Part shown: positions 54,705 through 64,000 of the stretch, one piece after another | Numbering within the stretch: position 1 is the stretch's first letter | How the letters are laid out: each line of letters begins with the position of its first letter | DNA from: Actinoplanes oblitus | GTDB lineage: Bacteria; Actinomycetota; Actinomycetes; Mycobacteriales; Micromonosporaceae | Reading direction: 5' to 3' | NCBI RefSeq assembly: GCF_030252345.1 | Contig: NZ_CP126980.1 | Coordinates: 8,317,501-8,381,500, forward strand | DNA: 64,000 nucleotides | Notes under the pieces: generated by a model | The model's input: the letters and a program-made list of their open reading frames with translations, nothing else | Told to the model about the DNA's origin: nothing | Database searches by the model: none | Program-made: the position numbers and the translations under genes

Positions 54705-54830
54705 GCGACCCCGAGCACGACACCGCAAACCGGACGCGGCTCAGCGATGCGGAAGGCGGCGACCCCGAGCACGGCGCCGGAAACCGGACGCGATTCAGCG
54801 GCGCGGGAGGCGGCGACCCCGGGAGTCAGG
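54705..54830. repeat. 54-bp tandem repeat at the 3' end of the MFS gene
   Basis: Units start at 54705, 54759 and 54813 (third incomplete), each beginning GCGACCCCG and containing AAACCGGACGCG and CGGAAGGCG or CGGGAGGCG. The two full units are about 83% identical. A degenerate unit may precede. The period equals 18 codons, but the translated repeat is not part of a gene with supporting signals. Confidence 0.75.
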
Positions 54831-56040
54831 AATGGGGCGGCGGCGTGGGCGGGGTGGCGCCGGCCGGTAGGAGTGGTTTGGCGGCGTGGGAGGCGGCCAG
54901 GCCGATGACGAGGGCGCCGAAAACGCAGAGCAGGCCGTTGCGGATGCCCAGGTGCTGGGACAGGACGCCGATCAGCGGAGGGCCGGCCAGGAAAGCGGCG
55001 TAACCGATGGAGCCGGCCACCGAGACGCGGATGGCGGCTCGGACCGGATCGTCGGCGGCGGCGCTCATGCCGATCGGGAAGCCCAGGGAGGCACCGACAC
55101 CCCAGAGCAGGGCGCCGGCCAGGGCGAGCGGCACCGTGCCACCGAAGACGACCAGGAGCAGGCCGGCCGTGGCGGAGACGGCGGTGAGGCGCAGCACCGG
55201 GACCCGGCCCCAGCGGTCGGTGGCGGGGCCGCCGTACATCCGGCCCAGGGTCATCGCCGTGACGAAGACGCCGAAACCGACAGCACCGACGGTGTCGCCG
55301 GCGTGGTAGCCGTCCACCAGGCTGATCGCCAGCCAGTCGTTGGCGGAGCCCTCGGTGAAGCCGAAACCGAGCAGGATCAGGCCGATCAGGAGGGTGCGGG
55401 GTTCGCGCCAGGCCTGACCGGCGGTCATCGCCGGTTTCGCGCCCGGCTCCGGGTCGGCGTGCGGCAGGAAGCGGCGGACCACAGCGGTCTGGACCGCGAC
55501 GACGACAGCGGTGGTGAAGTAGAGCTGCGCCCAGACCGGTACGCCGGCCGCCGCGGTGACCGCCCCGACGCCCGCGCCGGCAACCGTGCCGAGGCTGAAG
55601 CCGGCATGAAAGCGGGGCATGACGGTCCGTCCCAGCCGGCGCTCCACGTCGGCCGCCTCGACGTTCATCGCGACGTCCCAGGTGCTGGTGCCGAACCCGC
55701 AGAACAGCAGCGCCGAGCCGGCCAGCACGACCGAGCCGATCAGCGTGGCGGTGCCCAGCACGGCCAGCCCGAAAGCCATCGACATGCTGGCCGCCAGCAC
55801 CGCCCGGGCCGGGCCGACGCGCTGCACCAGCGGGCCGGCGAGCGGGATCGAGGCGACCGAGGTGCCCGACATGCAGAGCAGCAGCAACCCGAAACCGGCG
55901 ACCGAGAGGTCCAGCCCGTCCCGCACGGCGGGCGCCCGGGCCAGCCACCCGGCGAGAGCCAGCCCGTTCATCCCGAAGGTGACGCCGACAGCGATCTTGG
56001 CCGTGTTCAGCCGGGCGGGCCGGACGTCGATGCTGCTCAC
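54826..56040 (-). CDS. MFS transporter
   Basis: 404 residues with twelve predicted TM helices. An ordinary major facilitator: GMNGLALAGWLARAPAVRDG in TM1, the inter-TM2/3 loop PLVQRVGPARAVL, and MYGGPATDRWGRVPVLRL in the second half. Closest in style to small drug/sugar-type or fucose-permease-like MFS proteins; substrate cannot be assigned. The 3' end borders the 54-bp repeat. The ATG lacks a strong ribosome site. Confidence 0.88.
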   Translation of the reverse strand: MSSIDVRPARLNTAKIAVGVTFGMNGLALAGWLARAPAVRDGLDLSVAGFGLLLLCMSGTSVASIPLAGPLVQRVGPARAVLAASMSMAFGLAVLGTATLIGSVVLAGSALLFCGFGTSTWDVAMNVEAADVERRLGRTVMPRFHAGFSLGTVAGAGVGAVTAAAGVPVWAQLYFTTAVVVAVQTAVVRRFLPHADPEPGAKPAMTAGQAWREPRTLLIGLILLGFGFTEGSANDWLAISLVDGYHAGDTVGAVGFGVFVTAMTLGRMYGGPATDRWGRVPVLRLTAVSATAGLLLVVFGGTVPLALAGALLWGVGASLGFPIGMSAAADDPVRAAIRVSVAGSIGYAAFLAGPPLIGVLSQHLGIRNGLLCVFGALVIGLAASHAAKPLLPAGATPPTPPPHS

Positions 56041-56347
56041 CGCCTCAACTTACACGTTAAAGCCCTGGTGGTCATCGAGGCTGCCCGGGCGGCCCTGCCA
56101 CGGGCCGGCACCGACGGCGGCGGAGGCCGGCACCGACGGCGGCTAGGAACCGCACGGGCGGCGACCGAGACCGGCACCGACGGCGGCTAGGAACGGCACG
56201 GGCAGCGACCGAGACCGGCACCGACGGCGACCGAGACGGGCACGGGTGCTGCCACGAGGCGGCGACGACGGCCACCGACCCCTTCACGCGGGCCCGGCCA
56301 CGAGCCGGTTCGGAGCACGTCCCACAATGAACACCGGGAGAGCGTCG
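56041..56347. repeat. Intergenic region with 44-bp tandem repeats
   Basis: Full units start at 56129 and 56173 (44 bp apart, differing at two or so positions), a partial third starts at 56217, and a half-unit at 56107. Each unit begins GGCACCGACGGCGGCTAGG and includes GCACGGGC and GCGACCGAGACC. The TAG inside the unit closes one frame. Nothing else is seen between the divergent MFS and hypothetical genes. Confidence 0.75.
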
Positions 56348-56899
56348 ATGGACACGGAAGGAAGGCACATGGGCCGCCCCGAGGAACTGCAGGTGGAGGC
56401 ACGTTCCGTGCTGGCGCTGCTGGAGCCGCTGGGATCGCTCACCCCGACCGGGAGCTTCGTGTCCGGGCTGATGGTGCGGCGCGAGCTCGACGTGATGCTG
56501 CTCGGCGGCCCGGACTTCGGTCCCGCCGACGTGCTCGCCCTGCTCGGCAAGGCGGTCGAGATCCCCGGCCTGACCGGCTTCTCCTGCGCGGACGAGCGCG
56601 GCGACCGCTCACCCACCGGCGAGAAACGCGACGAACGCTTCCACGTGCTGCTGACCGTCGGCGAGTGGCAGGCCGACCTGTCCATCTGGCTGCACGACGA
56701 CCACGCGGACGTCAGCGAGTGGCACCGCGAGCTGGTCACCCGGCTCACCGGCGAGGAGCGCCAGGCCATCCTCGCGATCAAGACGATCTGGCACGAGCGC
56801 CCGGAGTACCCGGGCAGCTTCGCCGTCTACACCGCGGTCCTGGAGCACGGCGTCCGCACCGCCGTCGAGTTCGGCGTCTGGCTACGCGCCGGCGGCTGA
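56348..56899 (+). CDS. Hypothetical protein, possible nucleotidyltransferase-like fold
   Basis: 183 residues from ATG 56348; ATG 56369, preceded by GGAAGG, is equally possible and gives 176. Content: PEELQVEARSVLALLEPLG, then GSFVSGLMVRRELDVMLLGG, followed by an alpha/beta region with FHVLLTVGEWQADLSIWLHD and EERQAILAIKTIWHERPEYP. The GS-x-V-x-G/D-x-D arrangement loosely recalls nucleotidyltransferase-type folds (grxD element ELDVML), but this is unproven. It is followed by an inverted-repeat element. Confidence 0.78.
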   Translation: MDTEGRHMGRPEELQVEARSVLALLEPLGSLTPTGSFVSGLMVRRELDVMLLGGPDFGPADVLALLGKAVEIPGLTGFSCADERGDRSPTGEKRDERFHVLLTVGEWQADLSIWLHDDHADVSEWHRELVTRLTGEERQAILAIKTIWHERPEYPGSFAVYTAVLEHGVRTAVEFGVWLRAGG

Positions 56900-56919
56900 G
56901 GGCCGCGGCCCGCGATCAC

Positions 56920-56991
56920 CGCTTTCCGGTACGCCGTGAGCACGCTCACCGGTCGCCCGGGGGTGCCTGCTCCCGGCGTACCGGAAAAGCG
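56920..56991. repeat. REP-like inverted repeat element
   Basis: CGCTTTCCGGTACGCCG (56920-56936) is matched by the reverse complement CGGCGTACCGGAAAAGCG (56974-56991), a 17-bp stem with one bulged base, enclosing an inner GTGAGC/GCTCAC dyad (56936-56941 with 56944-56949). Related single copies occur elsewhere in the window, for example at 49198-49216. Confidence 0.65.
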
Positions 56992-57027
56992 AGACGGGCC
57001 GAGCGCACAGCGCGCCCGGCCCGTCTC
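56991..57027 (-). terminator. Terminator of the nrdR-nrdJ operon
   Basis: GAGACGGGCCG (56991-57001) and CGGCCCGTCTC (57017-57027) form a perfect 11-bp stem with a 15-nt loop, 8 bp past the nrdJ stop in the direction of transcription. Confidence 0.85.
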
Positions 57028-57035
57028 GGCGAACC

Positions 57036-59927
<2,892 letters not shown>

Positions 59928-59974
59928 ATGAACGTGCTCCCCCTCGTAGATACCGCGGAAAGTGTGGCTGGTTC

Positions 59975-60496
59975 TCAGCCGTTGATCTTGGGAACGCGGG
60001 CCGAGCCGGACCGCGGCGCGACGGCGTGTCGCGTCCCGGCGTCCCGGACGGGCGGCGCCTCCCGGAGCGAGGCGATCTCCTTCTCGAACTCGTCGAGCGA
60101 GTCGAAGGACTTGTAGACGCTGGCGAACCGCAGATAGGCGACCTGGTCGAGTTCACGCAACGGCGTGAGAATCGCCAGGCCCACCTCGTGGCTCGGAATC
60201 TCGGCAGCGCCCCGCGCCCGGACGGTCTCCTCGACCCGCTGCGCGAGCAACGCGATCGAGTCCTCGTCGACGGGCCGGCCCTGGCAGGCCTTGCGGACCC
60301 CACTCATGATCTTGGTGCGACTGAAGGGCTCGGTGACGCCGCTGCGCTTGACCACCGCGAGCACCGCCTCCTCGACCGTGGTGAACCGCTTGCCGCACTC
60401 CGGGCACGAGCGGCGCCGACGGATCAGCTGACCGTCGTCGGCCTCGCGCGAGTCCACGACACGCGAATCAGCGTGCCGGCAGTACGGGCAACGCAC
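59975..60496 (-). CDS. nrdR: Ribonucleotide reductase regulator NrdR
   Basis: 173 residues. An N-terminal zinc ribbon ([18 protein letters not shown] with CPECGKRF) and an ATP-cone (about 45-135; [41 protein letters not shown]). It represses nrd operons when dATP is high. Lies 47 bp upstream of nrdJ in the same operon; a candidate NrdR box sits upstream for autoregulation. The C-terminal 25 residues are variable. Confidence 0.97.
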   Translation of the reverse strand: MRCPYCRHADSRVVDSREADDGQLIRRRRSCPECGKRFTTVEEAVLAVVKRSGVTEPFSRTKIMSGVRKACQGRPVDEDSIALLAQRVEETVRARGAAEIPSHEVGLAILTPLRELDQVAYLRFASVYKSFDSLDEFEKEIASLREAPPVRDAGTRHAVAPRSGSARVPKING

Positions 60497-60637
60497 CGCG
60501 ATCTCTCCCTTCGCCCCTCACCCGGACACGCCGAAGCACAGCCCCGCCGTATGGAGAAACATCGGCGCGACTGTGAACGAACCTGCGGAAAACCGGGGAG
60601 GAGAAACCCAACCTGTGGATGGCTTACATCTCTGTAA

Positions 60638-60651
60638 CCACTAGATGTTGG
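60638..60651 (-). promoter_or_regulatory. Candidate NrdR box upstream of nrdR
   Basis: CCACTAGATGTTGG (coding strand CCAACATCTAGTGG) resembles the AT-rich core of actinobacterial NrdR boxes with imperfect dyad symmetry, about 142 bp upstream of the nrdR ATG. A clear second box at the usual 31-32 bp spacing was not found. The rest of 60497-60793 shows no gene. Confidence 0.45.
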
Positions 60652-60793
60652 GGAAGACGCTATGCCGCGTCGGACGCCGACGCAAGTTTGACGACGTGCC
60701 GACGCGCCGTATTTTGCACCTCAACACGCAGGGGTGATCGCATGATCACAGGCCGCGTCGGGAAACCTCGGGACGCACCGGCAGGAGGGCGCG

Positions 60794-60934
60794 TCAACCC
60801 CGCGAGGCGGTCACGAACAAGACAACGCTCGCCAGCACGGCCATGGCGAAGAAGAGGGCCAGAACCACCACCCGGCCGCGCCGGGTCAGCCGCAGCGGCG
60901 GGGCCACGTGTCGCGCGCCACCGGTGACCACCAT
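60794..60934 (-). CDS. 46-residue single-pass membrane protein between nrdR and lexA
   Basis: A short gene with ATG 60934 preceded by GGGAGGGG and TGA at 60794-60796. The predicted peptide starts MVVTGGARHVAPPLRLTRRG, has one strongly hydrophobic TM (about residues 22-43) and ends TASRG, so it is almost only an N-in membrane anchor. The segment LRLTRRGRVVV matches the start of the LysM/ChiZ-type proteins that occupy this spot in other actinobacteria (Rv2719c), and corynebacterial DivS sits here too. It may be a minimal SOS-controlled division inhibitor, or a truncated remnant of the LysM protein. Confidence 0.7.
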   Translation of the reverse strand: MVVTGGARHVAPPLRLTRRGRVVVLALFFAMAVLASVVLFVTASRG

Positions 60935-60956
60935 GACAGGACCCCTCCCTCGGACA

Positions 60957-60998
60957 CCCGTTCGATAGAACGCCCGTACGACGGTCTATCAGAACGGG
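60957..60998. promoter_or_regulatory. Large dyad element in the lexA upstream region
   Basis: CCCGTTCGATAGA (60957-60969) and TCTATCAGAACGGG (60985-60998) are inverted copies, with one extra A in the right arm and a 15-bp spacer, between the 46-residue gene and lexA. It contains GTTC-GATA-GAAC, the reverse of a LexA half-site order, so it is not itself an SOS box. It may be an operator for another regulator or an RNA hairpin. Confidence 0.5.
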
Positions 60999-61041
60999 AG
61001 TACGAAAATCCAGTCCCGACGAGCGACACGCCGGTGAAACC

Positions 61042-61057
61042 TCGTACAGATGTTTGA
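61042..61057. promoter_or_regulatory. LexA operator (SOS box)
   Basis: TCGTACAGATGTTTGA matches the actinobacterial SOS box TCGAAC-N4-GTTCGA at 10 of 12 fixed positions, and its right half GTTTGA equals that of the mycobacterial lexA box. It is 128 bp upstream of the lexA start and 107 bp from the divergent 46-residue gene, so it could control both. Confidence 0.82.
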
Positions 61058-61185
61058 ATATGTCGCACCCGCCCATTACGGTTTGCTGTCAAGAGGGGTC
61101 AGCCGGACAAACGCCATCCCCACGGCGCGTCCGGCTCCGCGACGCACCACGTGCCGACAGGCACTGGCCGACAGGGAGGGCGGAC

Positions 61186-61992
61186 GTGTCGACCGACGAC
61201 CGCACGAGCCAGCAGCAACCGATCCAGCGGCAGCCGAGCAGATCGTCCGAGGCCGGCGGCGCCGCGGCCGCCATGCGGCGGCGCACCCCCAGCCGGGCCC
61301 GCTCCGCCGACGCCCCGCAGCTGCGTTCGGTCACCGCGGTCGGCAGCCTGGCCGAGCCGATCGCCACCGACCTGACCGCCCGGCAGCGGCGGATCCTCGA
61401 GTTCATCAGGGAGTGGGGCGAGAAATACGGTTACCCGCCCAGCGTCCGGGAGATCGGCGAGGCCGTCGGCCTGGTCTCCCCGTCCAGCGTGGCCTACCAG
61501 CTGAAGGCCCTGGAGACCAAGGGCTACCTGCGCCGCGACCCCAACCGGCCGCGTGCCGTCGACGTCCGCTCCCCCGGTGAGCTGGTCGACGACGAGGCGC
61601 TGCGGGCCGCCCGCCCGCAGCCGGCCTACGTGCCGCTGGTCGGCCGGATCGCGGCCGGTGGCCCGATCCTCGCCGAGCAGGCGGTGGAGGACTTCTTCCC
61701 GCTGCCGCGCGAGCTGGTCGGCGAGGGCGAGGTCTTCATGCTGGAGGTCAAGGGCGACTCGATGATCGACGCGGCGATCTGCAACGGCGACTGGGTGGTG
61801 GTCCGCCAGCAGCCGACCGCCGAGGCCGGCGACATCGTGGCCGCCATGATCGACGGCGAGGCCACGGTCAAGAGCTACCGTCAGCGCGACGGCCACGTCT
61901 GGCTGATGCCGGCCAACCCGGCCTTCGACCCGATCCCGGGCGACGACGCCACCATCATGGGCCGCGTGGTCGCCGTCCTGCGCCGCGTCTGA
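61186..61992 (+). CDS. lexA: SOS response repressor LexA
   Basis: 268 residues from GTG 61186, after AGGGAGGG. A disordered N-terminal extension of about 60 residues precedes the winged HTH ([40 protein letters not shown]). The S24 protease domain has the Ala157-Gly158 cleavage site (RIAAGGP), catalytic Ser192 ([13 protein letters not shown]) and Lys229 (EATVKSY). RecA filament triggers self-cleavage. The extension is longer than in E. coli LexA but similar in other actinobacteria. The SOS box upstream suggests autoregulation. Confidence 0.97.
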   Translation: MSTDDRTSQQQPIQRQPSRSSEAGGAAAAMRRRTPSRARSADAPQLRSVTAVGSLAEPIATDLTARQRRILEFIREWGEKYGYPPSVREIGEAVGLVSPSSVAYQLKALETKGYLRRDPNRPRAVDVRSPGELVDDEALRAARPQPAYVPLVGRIAAGGPILAEQAVEDFFPLPRELVGEGEVFMLEVKGDSMIDAAICNGDWVVVRQQPTAEAGDIVAAMIDGEATVKSYRQRDGHVWLMPANPAFDPIPGDDATIMGRVVAVLRRV

Positions 61993-62137
61993 CCGCTGAG
62001 ATTCCGCGGACCCTTTCCGGGGTACGCCCTGAGCCGTCCCGGCCGGCGCAAGCGCCGCTCCGGGCCGGCTGAGAGCGGCGAAGCGAAGAGCCGGCTCGCG
62101 GGAAGCGAAGGGCGACCGCTCGATTCGTGGAAAAGCC

Positions 62138-62168
62138 GAGGGCCGGCACCCACCGGGTGCCGGCCCTC
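62138..62168. terminator. Strong bidirectional terminator after lexA
   Basis: GAGGGCCGGCACCC (62138-62151) pairs perfectly with GGGTGCCGGCCCTC (62155-62168) across a 3-nt loop. It is 9 bp from the stop of the convergent propeller gene and 146 bp after lexA. The stretch 62000-62137 has no gene and contains a variant of the TTTCCGG-TACGCC repeat at 62013-62034. Confidence 0.92.
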
Positions 62169-62176
62169 CGACGTGC

Positions 62177-64000
62177 TCAGCGGCGGTCGAAGCCGCCCTC
62201 GTCCCGTCCCTGCGGCGGGCGGCCACCGCCGCCGTAGACCCCGGGGCCGGACGGCCGCGGCTGCCCACCGGCCTGCGGCGGCCGCGGCGGGCGCTGCTGG
62301 CCCTGCCCCTGGGGCCGCTGACCCTGCCCCTGCGGTCGGCCCTGTCCCTGCGGCCGTTGCTGACCCTGTCCCTGCGGCCGGGGCTGGCCCTGTCCCTGTG
62401 GCCGCGGCTGGCCGCCGCCCTGCGGTCGCGGCTGGCCCTGCCCCTGCGGACGCGGCTGGCCGCCGCCCTGCGGACGCTGCTGCCCACCACCCTGCGGACG
62501 CTGCTGGCCACCCTGCGGCGGGCGGGGCTGGCCACCACCCGGCTGGCCGCCGTACACACCGCCGCCGGCACCGGCACCGCGGCCGGGCTGCTGCGGACCA
62601 CGCGGCGGCTGCTGCGCGCCGCCCCGGCCGGGCTGCTGCCCGCGCTGCGGCTGCTGCGGCGGGCGCTGCTGCGACCCACCGGCCGGCGGACGCTGCTGGG
62701 GACCGCGCTGACCCTGCGGCGGCGGGGCGGCGGGGCGCGCGTACTGCGGGGTGGCGGCCGGTGGGCCGGACTTGGCGCCGTACACCGGGCCGTTGCCGCC
62801 GCCACCGTTGTAATCGGAGCCGGACCGCTGCGGGAGGCCCCCGCTGCCCACGCCGATCAGCTCGGTCGCCGGGTCACCGGCGGCGATCCCGCCGCTCGGC
62901 GCGTCGTCGACGCTCGCCCCGCGCGGGTGCTGCTTGCGGAACCGGACGATGCCGAACACGCCGACCCCGACCAGGAGCAGACCGAGGATGCCGACCCCGG
63001 CGACGGCGTTGGTGATGTCGCTCACCTCGAGGTCCGAGTACCACGATTTCGCAGCGGCGCCGCCGGACTGTTTCTTGGAGACCACCGCGACGGTGGTGGC
63101 CGGCTCGTACGACCGGATGTAGTTGGCCGTCTCCTTGTCCCCGTTCATGTCGGAGACGGTGAGGAAGCTCTTGCCGTCCGCGCTGTACGCGATCGCCTCG
63201 CCGTACTGCTCGTTCGGCAGGCCGGTGGTGCGCGGCTTGCCCTTCAGGGCGCCGACGACGTCACCGTTCTTGACGTCCCACTCCATCGCGTCGGTGTAGG
63301 TGCGCAGCACCACCTTCGACCCGTCGGCGGAGACGGCGCCGCCGGTGACCACCCGGTTGAACGTCTTGGCGAACGCGTTGCTGGCGGTCTCGGTGGCCTG
63401 GATCGACACCTCACCGACCCGGGTCATCGGCACCGGCGTCTTGTTGTTCGCCTTCAGCGGGCCGGACGGCTTGTAGATGAACGCCGCGCCGGACACCTCC
63501 TTGGTGACGAGGTACGGCGTGCCGTCGGGGGCCATCAGCAGCGCCTCGGCGTCGTGCCTGTCGCCCTCCGGGTAGCTGAGCCGATAGATCACCGGCGCCT
63601 TCTTCCCGCTGGCCGGCATGCTCCACAGCGCGACGTGCGGGCGCGGCTCCTCACCCTTGAGGATGGCGTTGTCGCCGGTGTCGGCGATCCAGACGGAGCC
63701 GTCCTTCGGCGAGACGATCATGTCTTCGGTGTCGAGGGGATTGCTCGGGTACGAACGCGGCGTCCCCTTGATGTTGCACGACGAGTCCAGGAAGAAGACC
63801 CTCTTGTGGTCGTCGCTGGTCGAGCTGTCGTCGATGGCGATGAAGCCTCCGCTCTTCGTCGCCACCAGGCCGGAGACCTCGTCGAGCAGGGGGTCCTTGA
63901 CCTTGCAAACCTTCTTACCGGGCGTCGCCTTGGCACTGACCGTCGCCGTCGGGGTCGGGTCAGCGGCGGACGCGCCGGTGCCACCGATCGCCACCAGGCC
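62177..64000 (-). CDS. Secreted membrane-anchored propeller-like protein with Gln/Pro/Gly tail (5' end cut)
   Basis: At least 607 residues; the frame stays open to the window edge, and the first visible residues (GLVAIGGTGASAADP) look like the end of a signal peptide, so the start is outside. The extracytoplasmic part (about 20-320) is a six-blade-propeller-like domain with GLVATKSGGFIAIDDSS and WIADTGDNAILKGE and two cysteines. One TM lies near residues 345-370, followed by a cytoplasmic tail of about 230 residues built from Pro/Gln/Gly/Arg repeats such as RPQGQGQPRPQGGGQ. The tail is likely disordered. Function unknown; esterase-like propellers are possible. Confidence 0.85.
   Translation of the reverse strand, partial: GLVAIGGTGASAADPTPTATVSAKATPGKKVCKVKDPLLDEVSGLVATKSGGFIAIDDSSTSDDHKRVFFLDSSCNIKGTPRSYPSNPLDTEDMIVSPKDGSVWIADTGDNAILKGEEPRPHVALWSMPASGKKAPVIYRLSYPEGDRHDAEALLMAPDGTPYLVTKEVSGAAFIYKPSGPLKANNKTPVPMTRVGEVSIQATETASNAFAKTFNRVVTGGAVSADGSKVVLRTYTDAMEWDVKNGDVVGALKGKPRTTGLPNEQYGEAIAYSADGKSFLTVSDMNGDKETANYIRSYEPATTVAVVSKKQSGGAAAKSWYSDLEVSDITNAVAGVGILGLLLVGVGVFGIVRFRKQHPRGASVDDAPSGGIAAGDPATELIGVGSGGLPQRSGSDYNGGGGNGPVYGAKSGPPAATPQYARPAAPPPQGQRGPQQRPPAGGSQQRPPQQPQRGQQPGRGGAQQPPRGPQQPGRGAGAGGGVYGGQPGGGQPRPPQGGQQRPQGGGQQRPQGGGQPRPQGQGQPRPQGGGQPRPQGQGQPRPQGQGQQRPQGQGRPQGQGQRPQGQGQQRPPRPPQAGGQPRPSGPGVYGGGGRPPQGRDEGGFDRR

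Noticed and set aside
54425..55948. A frame that would extend the MFS protein into the 54-bp repeats by frameshift
   Set aside because: The MFS frame has a normal TM pattern and its own stop; the other frame is not protein-like over the MFS portion and no slippery site is evident.
60497..60793. Cobalamin riboswitch upstream of nrdR-nrdJ
   Set aside because: Looked for because the reductase needs B12, but no B12-box-like conserved core was seen; only a candidate NrdR box is present.
60960..60971. GTTC-GATA-GAAC as an SOS box
   Set aside because: LexA sites in Gram-positives have GAAC-N4-GTTC; this is the opposite half-site order. The box at 61042 fits far better.

Overview
This is a high-GC actinobacterial chromosome segment with GTG and TTG starts, many 4-bp start/stop overlaps and purine-rich ribosome sites. 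Gene order closely follows the conserved block around Mycobacterium tuberculosis Rv2682-Rv2720: dxs, an RNA methyltransferase, an APC-type permease, two TrkA genes, DUF3159, an OB-fold gene, DUF3710, dut, DUF3093, DUF4193, cei, suhB, sigA, sigB, ideR, nrdR and lexA. The chemosensory operon and general gene style suggest Micromonosporaceae, most likely Actinoplanes or a relative; the genus is inference. No rRNA, tRNA, CRISPR array, insertion sequence or prophage was seen.

0-11.3 kb: a partial protein, an OmpR-type two-component pair, three tandem membrane-anchored beta-propeller paralogues, dxs, a DctA-like symporter, and folD preceded by a clear ZTP (pfl) riboswitch. 11.3-12.0 kb is non-coding and carries a heptanucleotide-phased repeat. 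12.0-16.8 kb: an RlmD/TrmA-like methyltransferase, a KimA-like potassium transporter and divergent TrkA-type RCK proteins. 16.8-24.9 kb: the conserved house-keeping block ending in the primary sigma factor.

25-32 kb: a diguanylate cyclase with a leader hairpin over its ribosome site, an XPB-like helicase, a TRIC channel, DUF3039, pseudouridine catabolism genes (psuG, psuK) and DUF3099. 32.4-44.4 kb: a tightly packed leftward chemosensory operon lying between the sigA and sigB loci. It encodes a soluble receptor with two complete signalling tips, a three-domain CheW, CheB, a HEAT-repeat protein, CheR, two CheY proteins, CheA, an unknown small protein and a second soluble receptor, followed by a GAF protein and a DNA glycosylase. 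No flagellar or pilus genes adjoin it. This is the most unusual system in the window.

44.6-52.6 kb: dtd, Spo0M, a SigB-like factor, an AcuC deacetylase next to a GNAT/acyl-CoA synthetase protein acetyltransferase (probably a reversible acetylation switch), and IdeR. 52.6-57 kb is more accessory: an HTH protein behind two near-identical palindromic operators, a hydrolase, an MFS exporter and two short tandem repeat arrays. 57-62 kb: class II ribonucleotide reductase, NrdR, a 46-residue membrane protein and LexA with a good SOS box. The window ends inside a secreted, membrane-anchored propeller protein with a long Gln/Pro/Gly tail.
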